From contig CAWCPQ010000002.1 of the NCBI GenBank assembly GCA_963797535.1, forward strand, positions 1 to 64,000: 64,000 nt of DNA. The letters are read 5' to 3'. The notes beneath the pieces were generated by a model, which was not told the DNA's origin, searched no databases, and worked only from the letters and a program-made list of their open reading frames with translations. Made by a program: the position numbers and the translations under genes. The stretch's first letter is position 1, and each line of letters begins with the position of its first letter. This DNA is from JAWWOL01 sp963797535. Lineage in GTDB: Bacteria > Actinomycetota > Actinomycetes > JAWWOL01. This document shows positions 8,493 to 17,376 of the stretch, piece by piece.

Positions 8493-10136
8493 CCGGAGAC
8501 CCGCAACCACACAGCCGCGTCACTGGGCAGCTCGCCGCCGTCAAGGGAAACGCTGCTCAGCAGCACCTCTTCGTACGCCGGCAGCTGCACCGGCGACAGC
8601 GACGTGTTGGCAACGCACACGAAGTGCTCACCGCGCCGGAATGCCAGCGCTCCCGGCGCCGACCCGAGCCAGCGGAGACCCTCCGTCGCCAGGGCGGAGA
8701 TCTCCCGCCGACTGCGCAGTCCAGCCCGGTAGAGCTCCAGCATCGAGTCGGGGTCGCCCGACTCGGCGGCAACCGACAGCGACTTCCACTCGGCCGGCTG
8801 CGGCAGCCATGGCTCGACGCCCGCGTCGTTGAAGCCGAACGGGGGAACGTCGCCGGACCACGGAATCGGCACCCGTGCGCCGTCACGCCCCTTGTCGGTG
8901 TAGCCCGACCGCACCCAGATCGGGTCCTGAAGCAGCGTCTGTCGGCAGGTCCTCGACCTCGCCGAGTCCGAGCTCCTCGCCCTGGTAGACGTAGATCGCC
9001 CCCGGCAGGGCCATCGTGACCAGGATGGCTGCACGCGCCCGGCGCGTCCCCAGCTCGAGATCGGAGAACTCGCCCAGCCGACGGTCGTCCATCGAGAACG
9101 ACGTGTCGCCTCTGCCGTAGCGGGTGACGTGGCGCACGACGTCGTGGTTCGACAAGACCCACGTCGGTGAGGCCATGGCAGCCGCGTGGTCGGCCAGCGT
9201 GCCGTCGATGACCTCGCGCATGCGGTCGGCGTCCCAGGCCGCGCCGAGGAAGTCGAAGTTGAAGGCCGTGTGCAGCTCGTCGGCGCCGAGGTAGCGGGCG
9301 AATCGCTCGCGGTCGGGCAGCCACACCTCACCGATCAGGATCCGCTCGTCGGGGTAGCTGTCGGTCAGCCGGCGCCAGGCGCGGTAGACCTCGTGCACCT
9401 CAGGGATGTCGATGAACGGGTGCTGGCCCGGCGTCTCCCCCTCAGTGAAGTCCGCAAGGGTGGAGTCCTTGACCAGCAAGGCCGCTGAGTCGATCCGGAT
9501 CCCGTCGACCCCACGGTCGAGCCAGAACCTCAGCACCGCCTCGAACTCCTCGTGCACGACGCGATTCTCCCAGTTCCAGTCCGGCTGGCCGGGCGCGAAC
9601 AGGTGGAGGTACCACTCCCCCGGCGTGCCGTCCGGCTCGGTGACCCTGGTCCAGGCCGACCCACCAAAGATGGAGTTCCAGTTGTTGGGCGGCAGCTCAC
9701 CGCTTTCGCCGCGCCCCGGTCGAAACCAGAACAGGTCCCGCTCGGCAGAGCCGGGGCCGGCTGCCAGCGCCGCCTTGAACCAGGCATGCTCGTCGGAGCC
9801 GTGGTTGGGAACGATGTCAATGATCACCCGGATGCCGAGGGCGTGCGCTTCGGCGATCAGCAGCTCCGCCTCAGCAAGGGTCCCGAACACCGGCTCGATG
9901 TCGCGATAGTCCGCAATGTCGTAGCCGGCATCGGCCATGGGTGATGGGTACCACGGGTTGAACCAGATCGCGTCAACGCCAAGGTCGGCCAGGTAGCCGA
10001 GCCGGCTGCGGACACCGGCGAGATCGCCTGTCCCATCGGCATTTCCGTCGGCAAAGCTGCGGACGTACACCTGATAGATCGCCGCATGGGGCCACCACGT
10101 CAGGCCGTTCGACCCGCTTGCCTCAGTCTCGAGCAT
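8489..10136 (-). pseudogene. GH13 alpha-glucosidase (oligo-1,6-glucosidase type), frameshifted by one base
   Basis: The reading frame from 10136 covers the (beta/alpha)8 barrel: VYVRSFADGN, the nucleophile region GIRIDSAALL, the acid/base region ILIGEVWLPD and the third carboxylate in VLSNHDVVRH. It goes out of frame after EVEDLP near 8945. The neighbouring frame continues with LLQDPIWVRSGYTDKGRDG and the C-terminal beta domain to 8489. One extra base explains it; the restored enzyme has about 548 residues. It is the last gene of the alpha-glucoside transport operon, so its job would be to hydrolyse the imported sugar in the cytoplasm. Confidence 0.88.
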
Positions 10137-10199
10137 TGGTGCGATTCCCTTCGATAGGCATGACGTACTGCGTGACGAGCGGCGACGCGAGGCGGCCGG

Positions 10200-11078
10200 C
10201 TAGTCCTTGATCGCCCCGGCGCCGAGCCCGGCAAGGATGTTCCGTTGGAAGACCAGGAAGAAGAGGATTGTCGGCACAGACGCGATCGCCAAAGCTGCAT
10301 TGGTGATCTCAGGCGGGGTGCCGTTCTGCAGCTGGACCAAGCCGGTGTTGACAGTCGCATGATCTCCGGACAGGACCAGAAGTGGCCACAGGAAATCCTT
10401 CCAGACATTGACCACTGCGAAGATCGAGATTACCGCGATGACCGGCCGGGCGATCGGAAGAACCACCGACCACATGGTCCTCACCGGGCCGGCTCCGTCG
10501 ATCGCCGCTGCCTGCAGCAGCTCGTCCGGCACGGCGTCGAAGAACCGCTTGAGCAGGAAGATGCTGAAGCCGTTCGCCACCGACGGCAGCCAGATCGCCC
10601 ACGGCGAGTTGGTCAGGTTGGCGTGGATGAGCGGCATGTTCAACGTGATGAGGAACGCTGGCACGGCCAGGACGGTGGCCGGGATCATCAGCGTCGCGAG
10701 CATCGCGAACAGCACGACGTTGCCGAACGCGGGCCGCAGCTTGGACAGCGCGTACGCGGCGCACACGTCGAACACCAGCTGGAAGATCAGGGCACCCAGC
10801 GCATAGACGACTGTGTTGCCGATCAGCCGGCCGAGATCGAGGTCGGTCCATGCTGTGCTGAAGTTGCTCCACACCAGCTCGTGCGGGATGAGCGTCGGCG
10901 GGTTCTGGATCACCTCTTCGGTGTTCTTCAGCCCGTTGGCGACCATCCAGTACAGCGGGAACAGGAAGGCGATCGCGAAGCCGACCAGGAACACCGTCAG
11001 CAGGATGCGGTAGATCCACTTGCCCCGCCAAGTGCTCAGCGTCAACGACGAGACCAGGGTACGAGTGGTGTCGGCCAT
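10200..11078 (-). CDS. Carbohydrate ABC transporter permease, MalG type
   Basis: The 292-residue protein has six membrane segments and the ATPase-docking EAA loop ELLQAAAIDGAGPVRTMW near residue 185. The C-terminus NILAGLGAGAIKD is typical of MalG-type subunits. It starts 2 nt after the MalF-type gene and ends 63 nt before the alpha-glucosidase. No ATPase gene is in the operon; these systems commonly share a multi-operon MsiK-type ATPase coded elsewhere. Confidence 0.92.
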   Translation of the reverse strand: MADTTRTLVSSLTLSTWRGKWIYRILLTVFLVGFAIAFLFPLYWMVANGLKNTEEVIQNPPTLIPHELVWSNFSTAWTDLDLGRLIGNTVVYALGALIFQLVFDVCAAYALSKLRPAFGNVVLFAMLATLMIPATVLAVPAFLITLNMPLIHANLTNSPWAIWLPSVANGFSIFLLKRFFDAVPDELLQAAAIDGAGPVRTMWSVVLPIARPVIAVISIFAVVNVWKDFLWPLLVLSGDHATVNTGLVQLQNGTPPEITNAALAIASVPTILFFLVFQRNILAGLGAGAIKD

Positions 11079-11080
11079 GA

Positions 11081-12037
11081 CTAGTCCTGTTCCCTGCGGT
11101 TGTTGAGCCAGAGGTACACCAGCGAGAAGCCGCCCAGGATGATCAGCAGCATGATGCCGAGCGCCGCCGAGAAGCCGATGTTCTGCTGAGGCACCGCGTA
11201 CTGGTAGATCTGGTAGACGACCGTCGCCGTCACGCCGTTGGGCCCACCGCTCGTCATGAGATAGGGCTCCATGAACACCTGCATCGTCGCCACGATCTGC
11301 AGCAGCAGCATCAGGGACAGGACGAGCCGGGTCTGCGGGATCGTGACGTTCCAGATCCGCCGGAAGATTCCGGCGCCGTCGAGCTCGGCGGCCTCGTACA
11401 GCTCACCGGGGATGCCCTGCAGCGCAGCCAGGTAGATCAGGGTGCCGCTGCCCATGTTGATCCAGGTGGAGAACAGCACCAGGGAGAACAGGGCCGTGTT
11501 CTCGCTGTAGATCCACTGTGACGTCGGCAGGTGCAGCGCTCTGAGGACGGTGTTGAACAGGCCGGCGTCCGGGTCGTAGAAGTACTTCCAGAGAAACGCG
11601 CCAGCGGCCGGCGGCAGCATGACCGGCAGGTAGACCAGCAGCCGGAAGTAGGCCTTCGCGTGGCGGAACTCGTTGAGGATCACGGCGAGGACGAACGGGA
11701 CGGCGTAGCCGAGGACCAAAGCCATCAAGGCGAAGGTGACGGTCGCCTTCCAGGCGGGGACGAAAGCGGGGTCGTGCCAGACGGCGCTGTAGTTCTTCCA
11801 GCCCACCCAGGTCGGCTTGTCCACGGCGTTGTCGAACTGGAAGCTCGAGATGGCTTCCCTGATCATGGGGAGCCACGACCAGTAGGAGAAGCAGACCAGT
11901 GCGCCGGCGAGGAACAGATAGCTGATCGCGTTGCGCCTGGCTCGTTGGGGCAGCGGCGCCTTGCGCTTGGGGCGCCGCGCGACACCGTTCGCCAACCGGG
12001 AGGGCGAGCTCCCACGGTTGGACACGCCGATGGCCAT
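11081..12037 (-). CDS. Carbohydrate ABC transporter permease, MalF type
   Basis: The 318-residue protein starts at ATG 12037; an earlier in-frame ATG would run into the stem of the upstream hairpin. A basic N-terminus (RRPKRKAPLPQRARR) precedes six membrane helices, and the EAA loop ELYEAAELDGAGIFRRIW lies near residue 205. It pairs with the MalG-type gene directly downstream to form the membrane channel. Confidence 0.92.
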   Translation of the reverse strand: MAIGVSNRGSSPSRLANGVARRPKRKAPLPQRARRNAISYLFLAGALVCFSYWSWLPMIREAISSFQFDNAVDKPTWVGWKNYSAVWHDPAFVPAWKATVTFALMALVLGYAVPFVLAVILNEFRHAKAYFRLLVYLPVMLPPAAGAFLWKYFYDPDAGLFNTVLRALHLPTSQWIYSENTALFSLVLFSTWINMGSGTLIYLAALQGIPGELYEAAELDGAGIFRRIWNVTIPQTRLVLSLMLLLQIVATMQVFMEPYLMTSGGPNGVTATVVYQIYQYAVPQQNIGFSAALGIMLLIILGGFSLVYLWLNNRREQD

Positions 12038-12080
12038 CAGGATCTGCTTTCGTACGGGTGGGTCACGACAGGGGCTGGTA

Positions 12081-12125
12081 GGCACCTCTTCCGACCGCCT
12101 TTGATCGACGGTCGGAAGAGGTGCC
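12081..12125 (-). repeat. 17-bp perfect stem-loop between binding-protein and permease genes
   Basis: Two perfectly complementary 17-nt arms (12081-12097 and 12109-12125) enclose an 11-nt loop. There is no U-tract. The site lies 28 nt after the binding-protein stop, within the operon mRNA. Stem-loops at this place in sugar operons protect the upstream mRNA and reduce read-through, giving more binding protein than permease. Confidence 0.75.
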
Positions 12126-12153
12126 CTGTCTCACGGGGTTCTGCTGGCCTGTG

Positions 12154-13659
12154 CTACGGAGTTGCTTGGCCGAGCAGGGTGGTGACCGTCGCCGCGTGGG
12201 TCTTGAGCAGCCCGGCGATGTCGGCATTCTTGTTGGTCAGCACCGCGGACATGACCTTGTCGAGGTCCGCGTAGATCGCCTGCGCGTTCGGCGGTTCGAC
12301 GTTGCCACGGAGCTTCGGGGTGCCCGTCACGTACGGAGCGAAGTTGGCCGCCGGGACGGTGCGGTACTTGTTCTTGGCGACCGTGTCGGCTGCCGCGGTG
12401 GCACCGGTCCAGATGTTTGGCTCGGGGAGGCCGACCGCCTGCTTCTCAGCAGAGGAGCGGGCGTAGTTGAACTGGCCCTGGCCGGGGGTCAGCTTCTCGA
12501 ACTCCAGCCACAGCAGACCGGCCTTGACCTGGTCCGCGGTGTCCTTGGTGTTGAACAGGTAGCCGTCGCCGCCGAGCAGCGTGCTCTGGCCACCGGGCAT
12601 CGGGCCCATACCGAGCTTGGTGTAGTCGGCCTTGAAGTTGTCGTGGTCGCGCTGCACCTGGTCAGGAGCACCGATGTGCATGCCCAGCTTGCCCGACGAC
12701 ATCATCTGGTTCAGGTCGTCGTACTGGAGCAGCTGCTTGGTGCCCATGGAGTTGTCGACCCAGCGCATGGTGTGCAGGTTGTTGAGGACCGCAGTCCCCT
12801 TGTCGTTGTTGAAGTTTGCGGTCTTGCCGTCGGCGGTGATGTCGCCGCCCTGCGAGTACATCTCAGCGGTGAAGTGCCAGCCACCGGTGTTGCCGGCGCT
12901 GTAGTCGGCGTAGCCGATGGTGCCGTTGCCCAGCGCGGTGATCTTCTTCGCGTCGGCGATGACGTCGTTCCAGCTGGTCGGCGGGCTGTTGGGGTCGAGA
13001 CCGGCCTTGGTGAACAGCTCCCGGTTGTAGACCAGGCCGAGGGTGTAGTTCTTGCTCGGCAGGCCGTACAGGTCACCCGTCGCCGAGCCGCCCTTCTTGA
13101 ACACGGCTCCCACCGCCGGAATGATGTCGTTGTAGCCGGGGATGGTGTTGGCGTACTGCTGGATGTTGAGCGCCTGGCCCTTGTTGATCACGTCCTGCGC
13201 GTCGGTGTTGTAGACGTAGAAGACGTTGGCGACCTTGCCGGCCTTGAGGTTGGCGTTGAAGGTCGTCGGGTTGACGCACGGGTTCGTGTCGATGCTCTTG
13301 ATCGTGATCAGCGGGTGGGCGGCCTCGAACGTCTTGACGTCGGCCTCCCAGTCCTTGCGGGGCAGCGCCTGGGTCTTGGGCGGCTCGCAGTCAACCGAGA
13401 TGGTGGTCTTGGCCGACGGCTCTTGTGCGACGACGGGGGCAGCCGATGCCGTCGCGGAAGGCGCTCCGGAGCTGGCGACTGCGGACGCGGCCGCGGAGGT
13501 CGGCGCGGTGCTGGGTGCCGTGGACGTTGCCGGAGCCGCTGCGCTGGTGGCACCTGCGGAAGTGGCTGGACTCGCCCCCGAACTGCTGTTGCTGCTGCAG
13601 CCGGCAAGCGCGATCACGCTGGCTGCTGCTAGCAGTGCGGTCGCTCTGTGGTGATTCAT
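12154..13659 (-). CDS. Extracellular sugar-binding lipoprotein (alpha-glucoside type ABC importer)
   Basis: The 501-residue protein has a lipoprotein signal peptide ending in the lipobox LAGC at residues 18-21. A Ser/Ala/Thr/Pro-rich linker follows to about residue 80, and then a family 1 extracellular binding-protein fold (VKTFEAAHPLITIKSID, YGLPSKNYTLGLVYNRELF, SWNDVIADAKK). I chose ATG 13659, which has AGGAGGA 8 nt upstream. It is the first gene of the operon and should capture the sugar outside the membrane. Confidence 0.92.
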   Translation of the reverse strand: MNHHRATALLAAASVIALAGCSSNSSSGASPATSAGATSAAAPATSTAPSTAPTSAAASAVASSGAPSATASAAPVVAQEPSAKTTISVDCEPPKTQALPRKDWEADVKTFEAAHPLITIKSIDTNPCVNPTTFNANLKAGKVANVFYVYNTDAQDVINKGQALNIQQYANTIPGYNDIIPAVGAVFKKGGSATGDLYGLPSKNYTLGLVYNRELFTKAGLDPNSPPTSWNDVIADAKKITALGNGTIGYADYSAGNTGGWHFTAEMYSQGGDITADGKTANFNNDKGTAVLNNLHTMRWVDNSMGTKQLLQYDDLNQMMSSGKLGMHIGAPDQVQRDHDNFKADYTKLGMGPMPGGQSTLLGGDGYLFNTKDTADQVKAGLLWLEFEKLTPGQGQFNYARSSAEKQAVGLPEPNIWTGATAAADTVAKNKYRTVPAANFAPYVTGTPKLRGNVEPPNAQAIYADLDKVMSAVLTNKNADIAGLLKTHAATVTTLLGQATP

Positions 13660-13815
13660 CGAACGTTTCCTCCTGGTTTCGGTCGTGGACCGGTTGCCGC
13701 GCCTGCGCCCCGCAGGCTGGCGCTGGCCACCTGCCCAGCTGCATCCGACGAGGGCGCCGGACGGAGACACCTGCTCCGTTCGGGCTGGGGTGAACAGTAG
13801 CCACGGCAACACCTT

Positions 13816-13843
13816 CAAGCAATACCTTGGCTGAATGTTGCAA
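13816..13843. promoter_or_regulatory. Candidate LacI-family operator in the sugar operon promoter
   Basis: CAAG and CTTG half-sites lie 6 bp apart (13816-13829), followed by TTGCAA (13838-13843), about 160 bp upstream of the binding-protein start. The same CTTGCA/TGCAAG words occur upstream of the adjacent LacI gene at 15037-15063. The shared words suggest that the LacI protein binds both places. Confidence 0.4.
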
Positions 13844-13905
13844 AATCGTGACACTCAAGCGCCGGATGCGCGATCTCGACCGTTGCAGCCTCGGATTCGC
13901 GCACG

Positions 13906-13941
13906 AAAAAGGGAGGGATCCGGATGGATCCCTCCCTTTTT
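13906..13941. terminator. Bidirectional Rho-independent terminator
   Basis: A perfect 11-bp GC-rich stem (GGGAGGGATCC) with a 4-nt loop is flanked by AAAAA and TTTTT. It lies just after the LacI-type gene stop and before the operon promoter, so it would end the regulator transcript. The symmetrical flanks let it work in both directions. Confidence 0.9.
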
Positions 13942-13982
13942 GGGCGAGGGTGGAGCCTGCCGCTGCGCCTCGCGGCGAGCGA

Positions 13983-15005
13983 TCAGCCGGCGGTAACCCG
14001 TGGTCGCATCGGCCCGGTGCTGCCCCGCACGACGAGCTCGGGCTCGAACAGCAGCTCGTCCGAGCTGGGCGGCGCGCCGTCGATCTGGTTGCCGAGCAAC
14101 GCGACGACGGCACGGCCCATGGCCTCGATCGGCTGACGGACAGTGGTCAGCGGCGGGTCGGTGCAGTTCATGAACGCCGAGTCGTCAAAGCCGACGACGG
14201 AGATGTCGTCCGGCACGTCGAGTCGAGCCCGCCGGACGGCCCGGATGACCCCCAGGGCGAGCGGGTCGCTCGCGCAGATGATGCCCGTGACACCTGCATT
14301 GACGAGGCGGGTGCCGGCAACCTGGCCGCCCTCGATGGAGAACATCACCCGTTCGGCCAGCGGGGCCTCGTCGCCAAGGCCACTGGCCGCAGCGCTTGCA
14401 ACGAACGCCTCCAGCTTGCGCTGGGACGGCACGTGGTCGGGTGGCCCCAAGACGATTCCGATCCGTTGGTGGCCAAGGGATCTCAAGTGCGCAAATGCTT
14501 GCTCGATCGCCACCGCGTCGTCAGTGGAGACCGCGGGAAACCCGAGGTGCTCGACCGCAGCATTGATGAGCACGACCGGCACGCCGCGCTCGTGCAGCTG
14601 GACGAAGTGGTCGTGCGACGCGTCCTGCTCCGCGTAGGCACCGCCGGCAAAGACCATGCCCGAGACCTGCTGCTCGAGCAGCATGCGGACGTACTCCGCC
14701 TCCGACAGGCTGCCGGCGGTCCGTGTGCACAGCACCGGCGTGAAACCCCGCTGGGCGAGGCCCCCGCCGACGACCTCGGCCAGCGCCGGAAAGATCGGGT
14801 TCTGCAGCTCCGGGAGCACCAGCCCCACCAGCCGGGCCCGGTCACCGCGCAGCTGGGTCGGCCGCTCATAGCCGAGGACGTCGAGCGCCGTCAGGACGCT
14901 CTCCCTGGTGGCCGCCGAGACGCCCGGCTTTCCGTTGAGGACGCGACTCACCGTCGCCTCACTGACGCCGACCTTGCTTGCTACTTCCGCGAGTCGTCTG
15001 GCCAT
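13983..15005 (-). CDS. LacI-family repressor of the alpha-glucoside operon
   Basis: The 340-residue regulator has an N-terminal helix-turn-helix (LAEVASKVGVSEATVSRVLN, residues 5-24) with the hinge near residue 50, and a periplasmic-binding-protein-like effector domain (LVGLVLPELQNPIFPALAEV, SVVGFDDSAF). It lies just upstream of the sugar operon on the same strand, separated by a terminator. The TGCAAG-CAT-CTTGCA palindrome in its own upstream region suggests autoregulation. The start at 15005 puts the first helix at the normal distance. Confidence 0.9.
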   Translation of the reverse strand: MARRLAEVASKVGVSEATVSRVLNGKPGVSAATRESVLTALDVLGYERPTQLRGDRARLVGLVLPELQNPIFPALAEVVGGGLAQRGFTPVLCTRTAGSLSEAEYVRMLLEQQVSGMVFAGGAYAEQDASHDHFVQLHERGVPVVLINAAVEHLGFPAVSTDDAVAIEQAFAHLRSLGHQRIGIVLGPPDHVPSQRKLEAFVASAAASGLGDEAPLAERVMFSIEGGQVAGTRLVNAGVTGIICASDPLALGVIRAVRRARLDVPDDISVVGFDDSAFMNCTDPPLTTVRQPIEAMGRAVVALLGNQIDGAPPSSDELLFEPELVVRGSTGPMRPRVTAG

Positions 15006-15036
15006 GAACAACACCCTACCCGATGTCCGCAATTCT

Positions 15037-15063
15037 CTTGCACAACCTTGCAAGCATCTTGCA
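15037..15063. promoter_or_regulatory. Phased CTTGCA repeats upstream of the LacI-type gene
   Basis: CTTGCA occurs at 15037, 15047 and 15058, about one helical turn apart. The last two form a perfect TGCAAG-CAT-CTTGCA palindrome. The site lies 32-58 bp upstream of the regulator start codon, where an autoregulatory operator would be. Confidence 0.55.
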
Positions 15064-15178
15064 CCGGTCCCCGGCACCGAAAATCCCGGAAAAAGTCCCA
15101 CCTGACGTGAACCGATCGGCCGGGCACAGCGAATAGAGGTCGTGAGGGTCGGTTCCGGCCGCCCCGCGCCACACCGGG

Positions 15179-15212
15179 GTGGGCATCCGTGGCCGGCACC
15201 ACGGATGCCCAC
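15179..15212. repeat. 14-bp perfect inverted repeat between lacI-type gene and sigma gene
   Basis: GTGGGCATCCGTGG and its complement flank a 6-nt loop. There is no U-tract on either side. It lies in the divergent intergenic region (15006-15289), about 80 nt upstream of the sigma factor start, so it may be a 5' leader stem-loop or a regulator site. Confidence 0.55.
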
Positions 15213-15289
15213 CTCCCCGTGGCAGCGCATCCCGTCCACCTGAACCGCTCGGGTGTCTGGCACGAACGGATTGTGTGAGACTCACCCTC

Positions 15290-15895
15290 GTGCCCGCAGA
15301 TCGCGACCTCGCGTCGTACGCCGAGCTCGGCGACGCCACGCTCGGCGCGCTGGTGGCTGAGCGCGACGGGCAGGCGCTCGAGGCCCTGTACGACCGTTAC
15401 GGAACCGCGTGCTACTCGCTGGCCAAGCGCATCGTCGTCGACACCGGCCTCGCGCAGGACGTCGTACAAGAGGTGTTCCTCACCCTGTGGCGCAACGCCG
15501 GGCGGTTCGACTCCGAGCGCGGGTCGCTGTCGACCTACCTGCTGTCGATCACGCACCACAAGTCGGTCGACGTCGTCCGCAAGGAGGAGCGGCAACGGTC
15601 GCGACGTGCGCCGGCGGAGGTGCTCGAGGCGATCGACAGCGGTCAGGACGTCGACGGCGAGGCCTGGACGGAGCTGCGCAGGTCCAAGGTGCGCACGGCA
15701 CTGTCAACATTGCCGGAGCCGCAGCGAGAGACCCTGGTCCTGGCCTACTTCGGCGGCTACACCCAGCAGGAGATCGCTCGGCTCACCGACACACCGCTGG
15801 GCACGGTCAAGACCCGCACGCTGGCAGCACTGCGCAGACTGAGAAGCGGCTTGTCCGGCTACGACGAGCACGGGACGGGAGGTGGGGCACCGTGA
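15290..15895 (+). CDS. ECF RNA polymerase sigma factor (SigK-like)
   Basis: The roughly 201-residue protein has sigma region 2 (ALYDRYGTACYSLAKRIV, then DVVQEVFLTLWRN) and region 4 (LPEPQRETLVLAYFGGYTQQ followed by EIARLTDTPLGTVKTR). It ends in a GTGA overlap with the anti-sigma gene, the usual arrangement for SigK/RskA-like pairs. The start is uncertain: GTG 15290 is used here, and a GTG at 15275 would add five residues. Its regulon cannot be seen in the window. Confidence 0.88.
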   Translation: MPADRDLASYAELGDATLGALVAERDGQALEALYDRYGTACYSLAKRIVVDTGLAQDVVQEVFLTLWRNAGRFDSERGSLSTYLLSITHHKSVDVVRKEERQRSRRAPAEVLEAIDSGQDVDGEAWTELRRSKVRTALSTLPEPQRETLVLAYFGGYTQQEIARLTDTPLGTVKTRTLAALRRLRSGLSGYDEHGTGGGAP

Positions 15896-16668
15896 GCGAT
15901 CACGAGCAGTGGGAGGAGCTGGCGGCCGCGCACGCGCTCGGCTCGCTCGAACCCGAGGACGAGCAGCGGTTCGAGGCCCACCTGCTGACCTGCCGGGAGT
16001 GCGCTGCCGTGCAGGCCGACACCGAGGCGGTCATGGCCGAGCTCGCCACGACCGCCGACCAGGTCGCGCCGCCGCCCGAGCTGAAGGCTCGGCTCATGGC
16101 GGCGATCCACGAGGAGTCCGACGACCAGCCGCGCATGGCTGTCATCAGCTCTCCCGACCAGCTCGACAGCCATCGGCAACGCAAGGGCGGCCGGCTGGCC
16201 GACACCTGGGTGCGGCTCGCGGCGGCGGCCTGTGTCGTTTTGCTGGCGGTGGTCGCCGGTGGCCTGTGGACCCTCAACCGGCCGGCCAACCAGGAGCCAC
16301 GTTTCGTCGCGCTGCACGGTGACACGCAGAACACAGCCACTGTCGAGCTGATCGGTGACAAGGCCTGGGTGATCCCGACGGCACTGCCGGCCAACGACGC
16401 GGCGACGTCTCGGTACGTCCTGTGGGCTGTCCCGTCGGAGGGCGATCCGGTGGCCGTCGGCGGTTTCGACGTCCAGGCGGGCAGTGCTGCCGTACTCCCG
16501 ATCGGCCGGGTCAGCCCCAGCCCGGCCTCGATCAAGGCGTTCGCGGTGAGCAAGGAACCCGGTCGTACGGTGCCAGCCAAACCCAGCACCGTGGTGGCGC
16601 AGGGCAACGTCACCTGGCCGGTCGTGGACGCCTTCCGGACGATGTCCCTGAGCCGGCTGGGCCCGTAG
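15892..16668 (+). CDS. Zinc-binding anti-sigma factor, RskA type
   Basis: The 258-residue membrane protein begins with an anti-sigma domain holding the HLLTCREC zinc motif (H-x3-C-x2-C) near residues 32-39. One membrane helix lies near residues 105-125 (LAAAACVVLLAVVAGGL), and an extracytoplasmic RskA-like domain of about 130 residues follows. It should hold the upstream sigma factor at the membrane until a signal triggers its cleavage. The GTG start overlaps the sigma stop codon. Confidence 0.9.
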   Translation: MSDHEQWEELAAAHALGSLEPEDEQRFEAHLLTCRECAAVQADTEAVMAELATTADQVAPPPELKARLMAAIHEESDDQPRMAVISSPDQLDSHRQRKGGRLADTWVRLAAAACVVLLAVVAGGLWTLNRPANQEPRFVALHGDTQNTATVELIGDKAWVIPTALPANDAATSRYVLWAVPSEGDPVAVGGFDVQAGSAAVLPIGRVSPSPASIKAFAVSKEPGRTVPAKPSTVVAQGNVTWPVVDAFRTMSLSRLGP

Positions 16669-16722
16669 GTCCGCTCCGCGGTCCGAATTCGTCGCCGTTA
16701 TTCGACATTGGGCAGGATTCGG

Positions 16723-17376
16723 TCAGCCGCGGTTCAGCGAGATGTTGAAGAAGTGGCCACCGGCGACGCCGTACAGGGCGATCCACAGCGGCAGGTACAT
16801 CTCGGTCGCCCTGGCGTTGACGATGCCGCCGAGATCGAGCACCCGCTCGGCCGGCCAGCCGAACTCCCCCAGCATTGCGGTGACCACAGCCTTGGCGCCG
16901 GCATCCTCACCGGCGACGAACACGACATGGTCACCGGGTACGAGGGACGGGTCGACCATGACATCGGCGGTGACCGTGTTCAGCGTCTTCACCACGAGCG
17001 CGCCGGGGTGCGCGGCCTGGATCTGCTCTCCGATGCTGTCGGTGTTGGCGACGGTCAGCCTGGTCGGAGAGCCGGAGTCGCCGTCGATCGGGTTCGAGAT
17101 GTCGACGAGGACCTTGCCGGTGAGGTGCAGGGTGCCGGCGAGCGTCAGCACGTCGAGGCTGACAGCCCCACCCGTGGCGTTGACGACCACCTCAGCGTGG
17201 GCGGCTGCGTCGGCAAAGGTCGCGATGGCGACCGGATTTGCCTGCTGCGCCGACCATTCCAGCGCGGCCGGGTTGGTTGCGTCCCGACTCCCCATGACCA
17301 CGTCGTGGCCCAGTCCGGCCAGCCGCGTGCTGATGGCGCGGCCGACCATGCCCGTACCGAGAACTCCGTACCTCAC
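16723..17376 (-). CDS. NADPH-dependent F420 reductase-like dinucleotide-binding protein
   Basis: The 217-residue protein starts with a Rossmann motif GVLGTGMVG and resembles the F420-dependent NADP reductase / YadF-like group (MGSRDATN, VVVNATGG, VKTLNT). Members transfer hydride between F420 and NADP or act on other small substrates, and this one cannot be assigned more exactly. The GTG start has a GGAGG site and shares GTGA with the nudC stop, so the two are co-transcribed. Both use NAD(P) cofactors. Confidence 0.82.
   Translation of the reverse strand: MRYGVLGTGMVGRAISTRLAGLGHDVVMGSRDATNPAALEWSAQQANPVAIATFADAAAHAEVVVNATGGAVSLDVLTLAGTLHLTGKVLVDISNPIDGDSGSPTRLTVANTDSIGEQIQAAHPGALVVKTLNTVTADVMVDPSLVPGDHVVFVAGEDAGAKAVVTAMLGEFGWPAERVLDLGGIVNARATEMYLPLWIALYGVAGGHFFNISLNRG

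Noticed and set aside
12121..13632. A 503-codon open frame on the plus strand
   Set aside because: It mirrors the sugar-binding lipoprotein gene, which has a lipobox and ribosome site; the frame itself is Val/Gly/Arg-rich without a family match.
13906..13941. Phage attachment or insertion site
   Set aside because: The A-tract, stem and T-tract make an ordinary bidirectional terminator; no integrase gene is present.
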